64,000 nucleotides of DNA, from positions 248,001 to 312,000 of the forward strand of contig CBDCPP010000002.1 in assembly GCA_965220315.1 (NCBI GenBank), written 5' to 3'. The notes under the pieces were generated by a model. The model worked only from the letters and a program-made list of their open reading frames with translations, was not told the origin of the DNA and did no database searches. This document shows, in pieces, positions 49,685 through 58,227 of this stretch. Within the stretch, counting starts at the first letter, position 1. Each line of letters starts with the position of its first letter. This DNA is from JAPOXK01 sp965220315. Its GTDB lineage: Bacteria; Chloroflexota; Dehalococcoidia; Bin125. The position numbers and the translations under genes are program-made.

Positions 49685-50347
49685 GTGAGTACCGTGGCCA
49701 TCGAGGGACTCATTGGTAAGAAGCTCGGCATGGTACAGCTCATCGCCGACGACGGCCGCGTGACAGGTTGCACCGTCGTGGAACTCGGCCCTTGCGCGGT
49801 GACCCAGATCAAGACCGAAGCACGCGACGGTTATCAGGCTGTCCAGTTGGGTTTTGAACGTACTGCGGAATGGAGGCTCAACAAGGCGGAACGGGGCCAT
49901 AGCGGTTCGAACGGCCCCTTACGCCACCTTGCCGAGTTTCCTGCTGAGCCTGGAAGCTACGACGAGTTGAAAGTTGGCCAGACGTTCACGGTGTCCGATC
50001 TCTTCAACGTCGGAGACCGCGTCGATGTCGCGGCCACCTCAAAAGGCAAAGGTTTCGCCGGCGTTGTAAAGCGTTACGGCTTCCGTGGTGGCCCGAAGAC
50101 GCATGGCCAGAGCGACCGCCACCGCGCTCCAGGATCCATTGGGGCAGGCACGACTCCTGGGCGTGTGTATAAGGGCACAAAGATGGCTGGCCACCAGGGC
50201 GCTCGGCGCTGTTCGGTCCTCAATTTGGAGGTTATCCAGATTAATCCTGCGCGGGGATTGATCTTCGTGAACGGCTCGGTGCCCGGACCGCCCAATCAGA
50301 CTGTGACCGTCCGACATACGCGTCACGGAGCGGCTGGGCGCTCATGA
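49685..50347 (+). CDS. rplC: 50S ribosomal protein L3
   Basis: 220 aa. GLIGKKLGMVQLI at the N-terminus, SKGKGFAGVVKRYGFRGGPKTHGQSDRHRAPGSIG and GRVYKGTKMAGHQGARR (in outline). Three close starts are possible (TTG 49676, GTG 49685, GTG 49694); GTG 49685 follows TTTGGGAACC and is used. It ends in an ATGA overlap with rplD. Confidence 0.94.
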   Translation: MSTVAIEGLIGKKLGMVQLIADDGRVTGCTVVELGPCAVTQIKTEARDGYQAVQLGFERTAEWRLNKAERGHSGSNGPLRHLAEFPAEPGSYDELKVGQTFTVSDLFNVGDRVDVAATSKGKGFAGVVKRYGFRGGPKTHGQSDRHRAPGSIGAGTTPGRVYKGTKMAGHQGARRCSVLNLEVIQINPARGLIFVNGSVPGPPNQTVTVRHTRHGAAGRS

Positions 50348-51021
50348 AGCTCGCCGTCGTTGACGCCAGTGGTGCCAAGCAGCGCGAGATCGAAGCTGAT
50401 GACACTGTCTTCGGGATCGATCCCAACCTCGGTGTCGTGCATCAGGCGCTCTTGGCCATCCAAGCGAACAAGCGTCAAGGTACCCATGCCACCAGAAAGC
50501 GCAGTACCGTGCGCGCCTCCAAGGCCAAGACGCGCCGCCAGAAAGGAACAGGACGCGCCCGCCAAGGGGCAGCATCGTCCCATGTCCGCCGTGGCGGTGC
50601 CGTCGCCCACGGCCCACAGCCGCGCTCCTATCGCCAGGCGCTGCCTAAGCGCATGCGTCGGCTCGCTATCCGATCCTTGCTCTCCCAACGCAGGGCGGAG
50701 GGTGGCTTGCTCGTCCTTGACGACGCGGTTGCTTTCCCCGCCAAAACCACTGGGGTCAGGGAAATCCTTCAGGCACTCGGCGTTGACCGCCGAGGCTTAG
50801 TCGTCACGCCTTCCGTCGATCCTGATCTGGTGTTCGGCATCCGCAACTTGCCCGAGATGAACTGCCTGCCGGCGGATATCCTTAACGTTGAGGCGTTGAT
50901 CCATCACGACTACATCGTCATGACAGAGGCGGCCCTGCGTCGCGCGGAGTCTCTCTGGGGCGGCGAACGGGCCCGTCTGAGGCGCACATCCTCGTCTACA
51001 AACGCAGGAGGTGGACGCTAA
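50344..51021 (+). CDS. rplD: 50S ribosomal protein L4
   Basis: 225 aa. The extended loop that reaches the exit tunnel (KAKTRRQKGTGRARQGAASS ... GGAVAHGPQPR) is present, as is KRMRRLAIRSLLSQR. The C-terminal ~20 residues (ARLRRTSSSTNAGGGR) extend past the usual end. The start overlaps the rplC stop. Confidence 0.95.
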   Translation: MKLAVVDASGAKQREIEADDTVFGIDPNLGVVHQALLAIQANKRQGTHATRKRSTVRASKAKTRRQKGTGRARQGAASSHVRRGGAVAHGPQPRSYRQALPKRMRRLAIRSLLSQRRAEGGLLVLDDAVAFPAKTTGVREILQALGVDRRGLVVTPSVDPDLVFGIRNLPEMNCLPADILNVEALIHHDYIVMTEAALRRAESLWGGERARLRRTSSSTNAGGGR

Positions 51022-51317
51022 TGCCTAAGGAACTGCATCCTTACGCGGTGCTGCGCGGCCCGATCTTGACCGAGAAGAGTACGGAGCTCACTGAGCTGGG
51101 CAAGTACGTGTTCGAAGTCGATCCTCGCGCCAACAAGATACAGATCAAGGAGGCGGTCGAGATTGCCTTCGATGTGGCGGTGAAGCGGGTCAATGTGATG
51201 ATTGTGAAGGGTCGAGAGCAGGGATACGGGCGTCGGCGCCGGACTGCTCCGGCGCGCAAGAAGGCCGTCGTCACGTTGGCTGAAGGCTACGATATCAAGC
51301 TGTTCGAAGGCGTGTAG
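51021..51317 (+). CDS. rplW: 50S ribosomal protein L23
   Basis: 98 aa. LRGPILTEKSTEL, YVFEVDPRANKIQIKEAVE, VKRVNVMIVKGR. Tunnel-exit protein that docks trigger factor and SRP. The ATG overlaps the rplD stop (TAATG). Confidence 0.95.
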   Translation: MPKELHPYAVLRGPILTEKSTELTELGKYVFEVDPRANKIQIKEAVEIAFDVAVKRVNVMIVKGREQGYGRRRRTAPARKKAVVTLAEGYDIKLFEGV

Positions 51318-51319
51318 CG

Positions 51320-52156
51320 ATGCCCATTAAGCAGTTCAAACCTACTTCTCCCGGCCGCCGTGGATCATCCGGCTACACTTTTACGGAGGTCACGCGGAAG
51401 CGACCGGAACGGAGCCTGCTTGCCCCACTGAAGCGTCAAGCAGGACGTAACAACCGCGGCAAGATCACGGTTCGGCATCGTGGCGGCGGGCCGAAGCGCC
51501 GGTACCGGATCATCGATTGGAAGCGGCGTGACCGCGTCGGCGTGGTCGGACGCGTCCGCGCGATCGAATACGATCCCAACCGCTCGGCTCGGATCGCGCT
51601 CGTCTACTACGAGGACGGCGCGAAACGATACATCTTGGCACCGCTGGGCCTGGCCGTGAACGATGCTATTCACACAGGACCAGGTTCACCGATCCGGCCG
51701 GGGAGTGCGCTTCCGCTGGGTAGCATGCCCTCTGGGACGCAAGTCCACTGCGTGGAGCTGGTAGAGGATAAGGGTGCTCAAATAGTTCGTAGTGCGGGTA
51801 CCGTCGCGCAGATCATGGCGAAGGAAGGCGACTATACGCTGCTCCGTCTTCCATCGACGGAGATGCGCCGCGTCCGCAGCGCCTGCTACGCCACTGTCGG
51901 CCAAGTCGGGAATGTGGAGCACAACAACATCAAGCTGGGCAAGGCGGGCCGTAACCGACATCGCCGCCGCCGCCCGCAGGTACGGGGCTCCGCTATGAAC
52001 CCTGTCGATCACCCGCACGGTGGCGGTGAAGGTAAAGCTCCGATCGGCCTTGATGGCCCCAAGACCCCTTGGGGTCGACCGACGCTGGGCTACCGAACGC
52101 GCGGGCGTAAGCCGTCCGACAAGCACATCGTGCGCCGCCGTCACAGGCGCGGCTAG
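51320..52156 (+). CDS. rplB: 50S ribosomal protein L2
   Basis: 278 aa. PTSPGRRGSSGYTF, GRNNRGKITVRHRGGGPKRRYR, IEYDPNRSARIALV, and the catalytic-region MNPVDHPHGGGEGKAPIG with the conserved His. It starts 2 nt after rplW. Confidence 0.96.
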   Translation: MPIKQFKPTSPGRRGSSGYTFTEVTRKRPERSLLAPLKRQAGRNNRGKITVRHRGGGPKRRYRIIDWKRRDRVGVVGRVRAIEYDPNRSARIALVYYEDGAKRYILAPLGLAVNDAIHTGPGSPIRPGSALPLGSMPSGTQVHCVELVEDKGAQIVRSAGTVAQIMAKEGDYTLLRLPSTEMRRVRSACYATVGQVGNVEHNNIKLGKAGRNRHRRRRPQVRGSAMNPVDHPHGGGEGKAPIGLDGPKTPWGRPTLGYRTRGRKPSDKHIVRRRHRRG

Positions 52157-52168
52157 GGAGGTCCGCCG

Positions 52169-52453
52169 ATGTCACGCTCCACCAAGAAGGGCCCTTACGT
52201 TGACGTGAATCTTCTCAGGAAGGTGCAGGCCGTCCGCAAGAGTAGCGCGCGGACGGTGATTCAAACTTGGTCGCGCGCTTCCACTGTCATGCCTGAGATG
52301 GTGGGCCTTACCATTGGGGTCCACGATGGCCGCCGCCACATTCCCGTCTTCATTACCGAGAACATGGTCGGTCACAAGCTGGGTGAATTCGCCCCCACTC
52401 GCACTTTCCGCGGGCACGGCGGCCGTTCCGATCGCACAACACGCGTTAGCTAG
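52169..52453 (+). CDS. rpsS: 30S ribosomal protein S19
   Basis: 94 aa. MSRSTKKGPYVDVNLLRKV, TWSRASTVMPEMVGLTIGVHDGR, VGHKLGEFAPTRTFRGHG. An AGGGAGGTCC site precedes the ATG. Confidence 0.96.
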   Translation: MSRSTKKGPYVDVNLLRKVQAVRKSSARTVIQTWSRASTVMPEMVGLTIGVHDGRRHIPVFITENMVGHKLGEFAPTRTFRGHGGRSDRTTRVS

Positions 52454-52458
52454 GTGTC

Positions 52459-52797
52459 ATGCAAGTCACGGCCACAGCCAAGTATGCACAGCTCTCGCCT
52501 CGTAAGGCGCGGCTGATCCTGCAGGGGATCGCGGGCATGGATGTGGAGAAGGCTCTGGTGACACTGCGCTTTACCCCCAAGCCGGGCGCGCGGATTGTGA
52601 CGAAGGTGCTGGAGGCTGCCGTTGCCAACGCGGAGAATAACTACGATCTCACACGCGATTCCCTGCGCGTCGCAAATGCTTACGCTGGCGATGCCCGTAG
52701 GCTTAAGCGCTTTAAGCCGCGGGCGCGTGGCCGTGTTGGTCAGGTCGTCCGCCGCACGTGTCACATCACCGTAATCGTCTCAAACGACGGAGAGTAG
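52459..52797 (+). CDS. rplV: 50S ribosomal protein L22
   Basis: 112 aa. KYAQLSPRKARLILQGIAGMDVEKAL, AVANAENNYDL and the beta-hairpin RFKPRARGRVGQVVRRTCHITVIV (in outline). Short gap after rpsS. Confidence 0.95.
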   Translation: MQVTATAKYAQLSPRKARLILQGIAGMDVEKALVTLRFTPKPGARIVTKVLEAAVANAENNYDLTRDSLRVANAYAGDARRLKRFKPRARGRVGQVVRRTCHITVIVSNDGE

Positions 52798-52800
52798 CCG

Positions 52801-53568
52801 ATGGGTCAAAAAGTCCACCCGACGAGTTTCCGCATCGGCACGATCTATACGTGGCAGAGCCAGTGGTACGCCGAGAAAGACTACGCACACCTCTTGGCCG
52901 AGGACCGCAAGATCCGGGATGTGATCAGCAAGCTGCTCGGTGATGCGGGGGTGTCTCGCGTTGAGATCGAAAACAACGCGAACCAAGGTTCTGTGACTAT
53001 TCATACTGCCAAACCTGGCATCGTCATCGGCCGTGGCGGTCAGAAGGTTGATGAACTCCGGAACATTCTGGAGAAGGCCACTGGTCGTCGCATGCGTGTC
53101 AATATTCAGGAGATCCGTGTCCCGGAACTGGAAGGCCGCTTGGTCGCGCGCAACGTCGCCGAGCAACTCGAGCGGCGTATCGCCTTCCGCCGCGCCATCA
53201 AGCAGGCCGCACAGCGCACTATGCAGCGGGGTGCCAAGGGAGTGAAGATCAGAGTGGCTGGCCGCCTCGGTGGTAGTGAGATGTCACGTCGTGCCACCGA
53301 AATGACGGGTCAGGTCCCGCTGCATACTCTCCGCGCGGATATCGACTACGGCACTGCCGAAGCCCGCACCGTTTTCGGTCGTATTGGTGTGAAGGTTTGG
53401 ATATACCGTGGCGAGATTGCGGGTGATGGTGCGGCGGAAGAAGATGAGGCCACTGGTCCTGCTCACGCTGTACCGCCACCTGCTTCGTCCCCCGTCGCCC
53501 AAACGTTCATCCCGGGCGGCGCACCGGTATCTTCCTCGCCCCCCAGTCCGCGGCCGGGGGCTTCCTGA
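52801..53568 (+). CDS. rpsC: 30S ribosomal protein S3 with C-terminal extension
   Basis: 255 aa. MGQKVHPTSFRIG, the KH motif VIGRGGQKVDELR, GRLGGSEMSRRATE and GRIGVKVWIYRGEI. After residue ~207 the last ~48 residues are low complexity (GAAEEDEATGPAHAVPPPAS ... SSSPPSPRPGAS), a tail not part of the S3 fold. Confidence 0.95.
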   Translation: MGQKVHPTSFRIGTIYTWQSQWYAEKDYAHLLAEDRKIRDVISKLLGDAGVSRVEIENNANQGSVTIHTAKPGIVIGRGGQKVDELRNILEKATGRRMRVNIQEIRVPELEGRLVARNVAEQLERRIAFRRAIKQAAQRTMQRGAKGVKIRVAGRLGGSEMSRRATEMTGQVPLHTLRADIDYGTAEARTVFGRIGVKVWIYRGEIAGDGAAEEDEATGPAHAVPPPASSPVAQTFIPGGAPVSSSPPSPRPGAS

Positions 53569-53987
53569 TGCTCCAGCCCAAGCGGGTCAAGTGGCGTAAG
53601 CATCATCGTGGACGCCGCCGCGGCCTCGCGTCGGGCGGGAGTTCCGTCGCCTTCGGTGACTTTGGGCTGCAAGCGCTCGAGGCCGCGTGGGTTGACAGTC
53701 GGCAAATTGAATCTGCGCGCCGTGCCATCACTCACCACGTGAAGCGTGGCGGCAAGGTCTGGATCCGGGTCTTCCCGGATAAATCCGTCACCCAAAAGCC
53801 TGCCGAGACGCGTATGGGCAAGGGTAAGGGTGCGCCGGACCATTGGGTCGCCGTCGTGAAGCCGGGGCGCATTCTGTTCGAGATCGCCGGTATCCCTGAA
53901 GCCGACGCGCGCGAAGCGCTGCGGCTGGCCGCGCACAAGCTCCCGATCCGCGCCCGCTTTGTCAGCCGTTCCATGGATGTGATTTAG
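53568..53987 (+). CDS. rplP: 50S ribosomal protein L16
   Basis: 139 aa. MLQPKRVKWRKHHRGRRRG, GGKVWIRVFPDKSVTQKPAETRMGKGKGAPDHWVAVVKPGRILFEI (in outline). It starts within the rpsC stop (TGATG). Confidence 0.96.
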   Translation: MLQPKRVKWRKHHRGRRRGLASGGSSVAFGDFGLQALEAAWVDSRQIESARRAITHHVKRGGKVWIRVFPDKSVTQKPAETRMGKGKGAPDHWVAVVKPGRILFEIAGIPEADAREALRLAAHKLPIRARFVSRSMDVI

Positions 53988-53989
53988 CA

Positions 53990-54385
53990 ATGGCGAACCC
54001 TCTCGCCGCCGAGGCTCGTGCGCTCACCGACGAAGAGCTCGCGGACGCGATCAACGAAGCGTATCGCGAGGTATTCAACCTTCATTTCCAGAAAGGCACA
54101 CGGCAGCTCAACAACCCGATGGCCATCCGCAAGGCGCGCCGCCATTTGGCACGGCTCCGCACCATCCGTCACGAACGTCTGCTCGCCAACATTCGTGGCG
54201 TCACCCTCGCGCCGAGCGAGGCTCCAGCCGAGAGAGCGCTCTCCCCGCAGAAGAGGCGTGCTCAGGAGGAACGCGCTGCCGCTGAGGAAGCAGCGGCCGA
54301 AGTCACCGCGGCAGCGGCGCCGGACGGTGGCGACACTGACGGGGAACCTGCGGACGCCCCCGTCGCCGCAAAGGATGAGGACTAG
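53990..54385 (+). CDS. rpmC: 50S ribosomal protein L29 with long C-terminal extension
   Basis: 131 aa, about twice the usual ~65. Residues 1-66 are L29 (LTDEELADAINEAYREVFNLHFQK ... KARRHLARLRTIRHERL, in outline). The rest is a tail rich in Glu and Ala (QEERAAAEEAAAEVTAAAAP, ending APVAAKDED), probably helical then disordered. Confidence 0.93.
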   Translation: MANPLAAEARALTDEELADAINEAYREVFNLHFQKGTRQLNNPMAIRKARRHLARLRTIRHERLLANIRGVTLAPSEAPAERALSPQKRRAQEERAAAEEAAAEVTAAAAPDGGDTDGEPADAPVAAKDED

Positions 54386-54388
54386 CGC

Positions 54389-54793
54389 ATGACCAAAAAA
54401 CAGCGCAGTGGAATTGTTGTGAGCGACAAGATGGACAAGACTGTCGTTGTCCAAGTTGAGCGGAGCGTCTCGCATCCACTGTATGGGAAGATTCTGCGCC
54501 GCCGGCGCCGCTACAAGGCGCATGATGAGACGAACGTGTGTCATCTCGGCGATCGGGTCGTGATCGAAGAAACGCGCCCTCTTTCAAAGCAGAAGCACTG
54601 GCGGGTCGTACAAATGCTGGAGCGCCGTGAAGTCGCTGAGATCCAGCCGCGTGAGATCGATGCGGAGATGACCGGAGTCCCAACCCGGCTACGCGCGGAA
54701 GAAACTGCCGAAGGGCACGCAGGCACTGAAGCGGCGGCCCACACCGAAGATGCAGCAGCGCTGGCCGCTACCCCCGAGGAGCCGCGGACGTGA
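54389..54793 (+). CDS. rpsQ: 30S ribosomal protein S17 with C-terminal extension
   Basis: 134 aa, against ~85. The OB-fold core is clear: RSGIVVSDKMDKTVVVQVE, HPLYGKILRRRRRYKAHDE, GDRVVIEETRPLSKQKHW. From residue ~85 an acidic Ala/Glu/Thr-rich tail follows (EETAEGHAGTEAAAHTEDAA). It overlaps the rplN start. Confidence 0.94.
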   Translation: MTKKQRSGIVVSDKMDKTVVVQVERSVSHPLYGKILRRRRRYKAHDETNVCHLGDRVVIEETRPLSKQKHWRVVQMLERREVAEIQPREIDAEMTGVPTRLRAEETAEGHAGTEAAAHTEDAAALAATPEEPRT

Positions 54794-55158
54794 TCCAGCA
54801 AGAATCCGCCGTTCGCGTAGCCGACAACTCAGGCGCCCGGGTGATTAAGTGCATCCGCGTACTGGGAGGCACGGGTCGTCGCTACGCCTACGTCGGTGAC
54901 ATGTTTGTCGCCAGCGTCAAGCAGGCCGATCCGGGCCGTGAAGTTAAGAAAGGCGATGTCGTGCGGGCGGTTCTCGTGCGCACCGCCAAGAGCTACCGAC
55001 GACCGGACGGCTCGTACATCAAATTCGATGACAATGCAGCAGTCCTGCTTTCGGATCGCTTTAACCCGCAAGGTACTCGCATCTTCGGTCCGGTGGCTCG
55101 TGAACTCCGCGAAAATAACTATATGAAGATCGTGTCGCTTGCCCCGGAGGTCGTCTGA
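54790..55158 (+). CDS. rplN: 50S ribosomal protein L14
   Basis: 122 aa. MIQQESAVRVADNSGARVIKCIRVLGG, KKGDVVRAVLVRTAK, FDDNAAVLL and RIFGPVARELRENNYMKIVSLAPEVV (in outline). GTG start inside the rpsQ stop region. Confidence 0.96.
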   Translation: MIQQESAVRVADNSGARVIKCIRVLGGTGRRYAYVGDMFVASVKQADPGREVKKGDVVRAVLVRTAKSYRRPDGSYIKFDDNAAVLLSDRFNPQGTRIFGPVARELRENNYMKIVSLAPEVV

Positions 55159-55472
55159 TGCAGCGCATCGCGCGCGACGATCTCGTCGAGGTCCTTACAG
55201 GTAAAGACCGCGGCAAGCGGGGCCAAGTCCGCCAGATCTTGCCGAGTAAAGAGCGCGTCATCGTGCAGGGCGTGAATATCGTGAAACGGCATCGCCGGCC
55301 CACTCAGCTTGGCGCTCCGGCCGGAATCATTGAAATCGAGGCGTCCCTGGCTATCAGTAACGTCGCACCCGTCTGCGAGAGTTGTAACCATCGAACACGC
55401 ATCGGTATTCGCTCCCGCCCCGATGGAGCCAAGGTCCGGTTTTGCAAGCGCTGCGACGAGGAGATCGGCTGA
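55158..55472 (+). CDS. rplX: 50S ribosomal protein L24, zinc-ribbon type
   Basis: 104 aa. KOW motif DLVEVLTGKDRGKRGQV and VNIVKRH. The C-terminal part has four cysteines (Cys73, Cys76, Cys96, Cys99: VCESCN ... FCKRC), the zinc-binding form of L24. It overlaps rplN (TGATG) and rplE. Confidence 0.95.
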   Translation: MQRIARDDLVEVLTGKDRGKRGQVRQILPSKERVIVQGVNIVKRHRRPTQLGAPAGIIEIEASLAISNVAPVCESCNHRTRIGIRSRPDGAKVRFCKRCDEEIG

Positions 55473-56020
55473 TGCGCCCTCGTCTACTCAATCGGTACCA
55501 CGACGAAGTCCAGCCAGCTCTTCTGCAGGAGTTCAATTACCGTAACGTGATGGAGGTTCCCCGCGTTGCGAAAGTGGTGGTGAACATTGGTTTAGGCGAG
55601 GCGCTCGACAATGCGCGTGCCCTTGATGCTGCTTCGGAAGACATTGCCACCATCACCGGCCAGAAGCCCGTGATCACCCGTGCGAAGACCTCTATCGCCA
55701 ACTTCAAGGTCCGCGAAGGCAATCAGATCGGCGTGACCTGCACCCTCCGCGGCCAGCGCATGTGGGAGTTTCTCGATCGCACGATCAACGCTGCCCTTCC
55801 CAGGATTCGTGATTTCCGCGGTGTTTCACGCACTGCGTTCGACGGGCGCGGCAATTACAGCCTCGGCCTGCGGGAGCAGATCATCTTCCCCGAAATCGAT
55901 TACGCTGCGGTGGATCATATCCGTGGCCTGCAAGTCAACATTGTCACTACTGCTCTCAGCGACGAGGAAGGCCGGCGCCTTCTGGAGTTGCTCGGGATGC
56001 CGCTCGTACGAGCCGGGTAG
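55472..56020 (+). CDS. rplE: 50S ribosomal protein L5
   Basis: 182 aa. MRPRLLNRYHDEVQPALLQEF, VPRVAKVVVNIGLGEA, TGQKPVITRAKTSIANFKVREG, RDFRGVSR. ATG 55472 overlaps the rplX stop; the longer frame from 55442 was rejected. The next gene is rpsH after only 12 nt, so rpsN is absent from its normal slot. Confidence 0.95.
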   Translation: MRPRLLNRYHDEVQPALLQEFNYRNVMEVPRVAKVVVNIGLGEALDNARALDAASEDIATITGQKPVITRAKTSIANFKVREGNQIGVTCTLRGQRMWEFLDRTINAALPRIRDFRGVSRTAFDGRGNYSLGLREQIIFPEIDYAAVDHIRGLQVNIVTTALSDEEGRRLLELLGMPLVRAG

Positions 56021-56032
56021 AGGAGAGCTGCT

Positions 56033-56437
56033 GTGTCCGTCACCGATCCGATCGCCGACATGCTGACTCGAATCCGTAACGGTTTCGCCGCGCGCCATGA
56101 GCATGTCTTAGTTCCAGCCTCCAAGGTCAAGGTCGCGCTTGCCGATGTTCTGAAAGAAGAAGGCTTCATCAAGGACTATGAGGTCCGAGAGGGCCGCTCC
56201 GCGGCTATTCGCGAAATCGATATCGAACTCCTCTACGCTGACGATGGCGAATCGGTGCTCACGGGAATCCAGCGCGTCAGCAGGCCTGGCCTGCGCGTTT
56301 ACGTTCAGAACCGGGAGGTGCCGCGCGTGTTCGGCGGCCTCGGCGTCGCCATCTTGTCGACCCCTCACGGCGTCATGACCGGCGGGCGCGCCCGTCAAGA
56401 GCACATCGGTGGCGAAGTGCTCTGCTACGTCTGGTAA
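56033..56437 (+). CDS. rpsH: 30S ribosomal protein S8
   Basis: 134 aa. VTDPIADMLTRIRNGFAARH, LKEEGFIKDYEV, RVSRPGLRVYV, GLGVAILSTPHGVMTGGRAR (in outline). In E. coli S8 represses the spc operon. GTG start with a GAGGAGA site. Confidence 0.96.
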   Translation: MSVTDPIADMLTRIRNGFAARHEHVLVPASKVKVALADVLKEEGFIKDYEVREGRSAAIREIDIELLYADDGESVLTGIQRVSRPGLRVYVQNREVPRVFGGLGVAILSTPHGVMTGGRARQEHIGGEVLCYVW

Positions 56438-56456
56438 TCATGATGAGGCAAGTGCT

Positions 56457-57002
56457 GTGAGCCGTATTGGCAAGCAACCTATCGCGGTCCCGGAGGGGGT
56501 TTCAGTCGTGGTCGACGGTGAACGCGTCGCGGTGAGCGGGCCTAAGGGGAGCTTGGCGCAAACGTTCCCACCGCACGTACATGTGTCCGTTGAGGACGGC
56601 TACGTAAAGGTGGGGCGCAAGTCCGATCAGCGCGCATATCGGGCGATGCATGGGCTCACGCGGGCGCTGATCGCCAACATGGTCATCGGTGTGAAAGATG
56701 GGTTCACTAAAACCCTCGAAGTGCGAGGCACCGGCTACCGTGCGCAGGTCGAAGGAAAGACGCTTGTCTTGCGTGTGGGTTTCTCGCACGAAGTGCGCAT
56801 CGATCCAAATCCGGGTACCGATTTCGCGGTCGAAGGCCCCCTCGTTCGTGTGCGAGGAATCGACAAGCAAGCTGTCGGGCAGCAGGCTGCCGAGATCCGA
56901 CGAATTCGCCCGCCCGAACCCTACAAAGGCAAGGGAATCCGATACGCCGGTGAGTGGGTGCGACGCAAGGCTGGCAAGAGCGCTGTTGGGGCGACGGGGT
57001 AG
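56457..57002 (+). CDS. rplF: 50S ribosomal protein L6
   Basis: 181 aa. SRIGKQPIAVPEGVSV, GPKGSLAQTFP, TRALIANMVIGVKDGFTKTLEV and RRIRPPEPYKGKGIRYAGE. GTG 56457 with GAGG ~8 nt upstream is chosen over an earlier in-frame start overlapping rpsH. Confidence 0.95.
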   Translation: MSRIGKQPIAVPEGVSVVVDGERVAVSGPKGSLAQTFPPHVHVSVEDGYVKVGRKSDQRAYRAMHGLTRALIANMVIGVKDGFTKTLEVRGTGYRAQVEGKTLVLRVGFSHEVRIDPNPGTDFAVEGPLVRVRGIDKQAVGQQAAEIRRIRPPEPYKGKGIRYAGEWVRRKAGKSAVGATG

Positions 57003-57010
57003 GGAAGTTC

Positions 57011-57385
57011 ATGGGAAACCGACGGCGCCGCCTGACCCAGCATGCCGCTCGGCTGCGTCGCCACGCTCGAGTCCGGCGGCGCGTGCGCGGCACGCCCGCC
57101 CGCCCGCGGCTCGCGGTGTTCCGCTCCAATCAGCATATTTACTGCCAAATCATCGATGACGAAGCAGGCATCACTCTGGCGGCTGCTTCCGATCTCGAGC
57201 GCGATCTGCGCGATGTGACGAGTAAGGGCAAGCTTTCTTCTGCTGAAGCCGTGGGCCAGCGGGTCGCGGAGCGTGCCGCAGTGGCTGGGATCCGCGAGGT
57301 CGTCTTCGACCGCGGTGGCTACCGTTATCACGGGCGTGTTCGCGCGCTCGCCGACGCAGCACGCAAGGGCGGGCTGGCTCTCTAG
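57011..57385 (+). CDS. rplR: 50S ribosomal protein L18
   Basis: 124 aa. RRHARVRRRVRGTPARPRLAVFRSNQHIYCQIIDD (in outline), AEAVGQRVAERA and VVFDRGGYRYHGRVRALADAAR. Binds 5S rRNA with L5. ATG 57011 has AGGGAA upstream; earlier in-frame codons lie in rplF. Confidence 0.95.
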   Translation: MGNRRRRLTQHAARLRRHARVRRRVRGTPARPRLAVFRSNQHIYCQIIDDEAGITLAAASDLERDLRDVTSKGKLSSAEAVGQRVAERAAVAGIREVVFDRGGYRYHGRVRALADAARKGGLAL

Positions 57386-57396
57386 AAAGGGACCCT

Positions 57397-58032
57397 ATGG
57401 TCCAGACACAATTTTCTCGGCGTGGCGCCGAAAGCGACTTACTCGAGAAAGTCGTAGCGATTAACCGCGTTGCCAAGGTGGTAAAAGGAGGGCGACGTTT
57501 CTCCTTTAGCGCTGTAGTGGTCGTGGGTGACGGGCAAGGATCGGTTGGCGCCGCTATCGGCCGCGCCAATGAGGTGCCTGAGGCGATCCGCAAGGGTGCT
57601 GGCGCCGCCCGTCGCAACATGATCAAGGTGCCACTGAAGCGCGGCACACTTCCTCACCCGATTACCGTGAAGGAAGGCGCCGCCCGCGTCATGCTCAAGC
57701 CCGCTGCGCCCGGCACTGGCGTGATCGCGGGTGGGGGAGTGCGTGCGGTCATGGAAGCTGCGGGTGTGCGTGACGTGCTCACGAAATCATTGGGGTCACA
57801 GAATGTGATCAACGTTGTCTACGCGACGATGAGCGGCCTTAAGCAATTGCGAGACCCGGTCGAAGCGCGTCGTCGCCGTCTTGCTATCGCTGGACGGCTG
57901 CCTGACGAATCCACGTCTGTTGTTTCGCCGCCCGCCGCCACCGAACCCGCCGCCACCGAACCCATAGCGTCACCGGTTGATGCCACGGGCTCAACGGCCG
58001 CGTCTCCTGCTCCTGATCCGGTCGCGGAGTAG
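57397..58032 (+). CDS. rpsE: 30S ribosomal protein S5 with C-terminal extension
   Basis: 211 aa. LLEKVVAINRVAKVVKGGRRFSF, VVVGDGQGSVGAAIGRANEVPEAIRKG, AGGGVRAVMEAAGVRDVLTKSLGSQN (in outline). After residue ~170 a Pro/Ala/Thr-rich tail (PPAATEPAATEPIASPVDA) ends the protein. Confidence 0.95.
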   Translation: MVQTQFSRRGAESDLLEKVVAINRVAKVVKGGRRFSFSAVVVVGDGQGSVGAAIGRANEVPEAIRKGAGAARRNMIKVPLKRGTLPHPITVKEGAARVMLKPAAPGTGVIAGGGVRAVMEAAGVRDVLTKSLGSQNVINVVYATMSGLKQLRDPVEARRRRLAIAGRLPDESTSVVSPPAATEPAATEPIASPVDATGSTAASPAPDPVAE

Positions 58033-58038
58033 ACGCCG

Positions 58039-58227
58039 ATGTCCAACCTTCGTATCAAGTACGTCAAGAGCATCATCGGCTACCGGGCTGACCAAGGTCA
58101 CACGATCCGCTCACTGGGCCTGCGACGTCTCGGTCAGACTGTCGAGCGTCCCAATACGCCGGACGTGCGGGGGATGCTGCACAAAGTGCGGCACTTGGTC
58201 GAAGTGAAGGAAGTCGAAGGAGACTAA
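58039..58227 (+). CDS. rpmD: 50S ribosomal protein L30
   Basis: 62 aa. LRIKYVKSIIGYRADQGHTIRSLGLRRL, VERPNTPDVRGMLHKVRHLVEV. Six nt after rpsE, overlapping rplO. Confidence 0.95.
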   Translation: MSNLRIKYVKSIIGYRADQGHTIRSLGLRRLGQTVERPNTPDVRGMLHKVRHLVEVKEVEGD

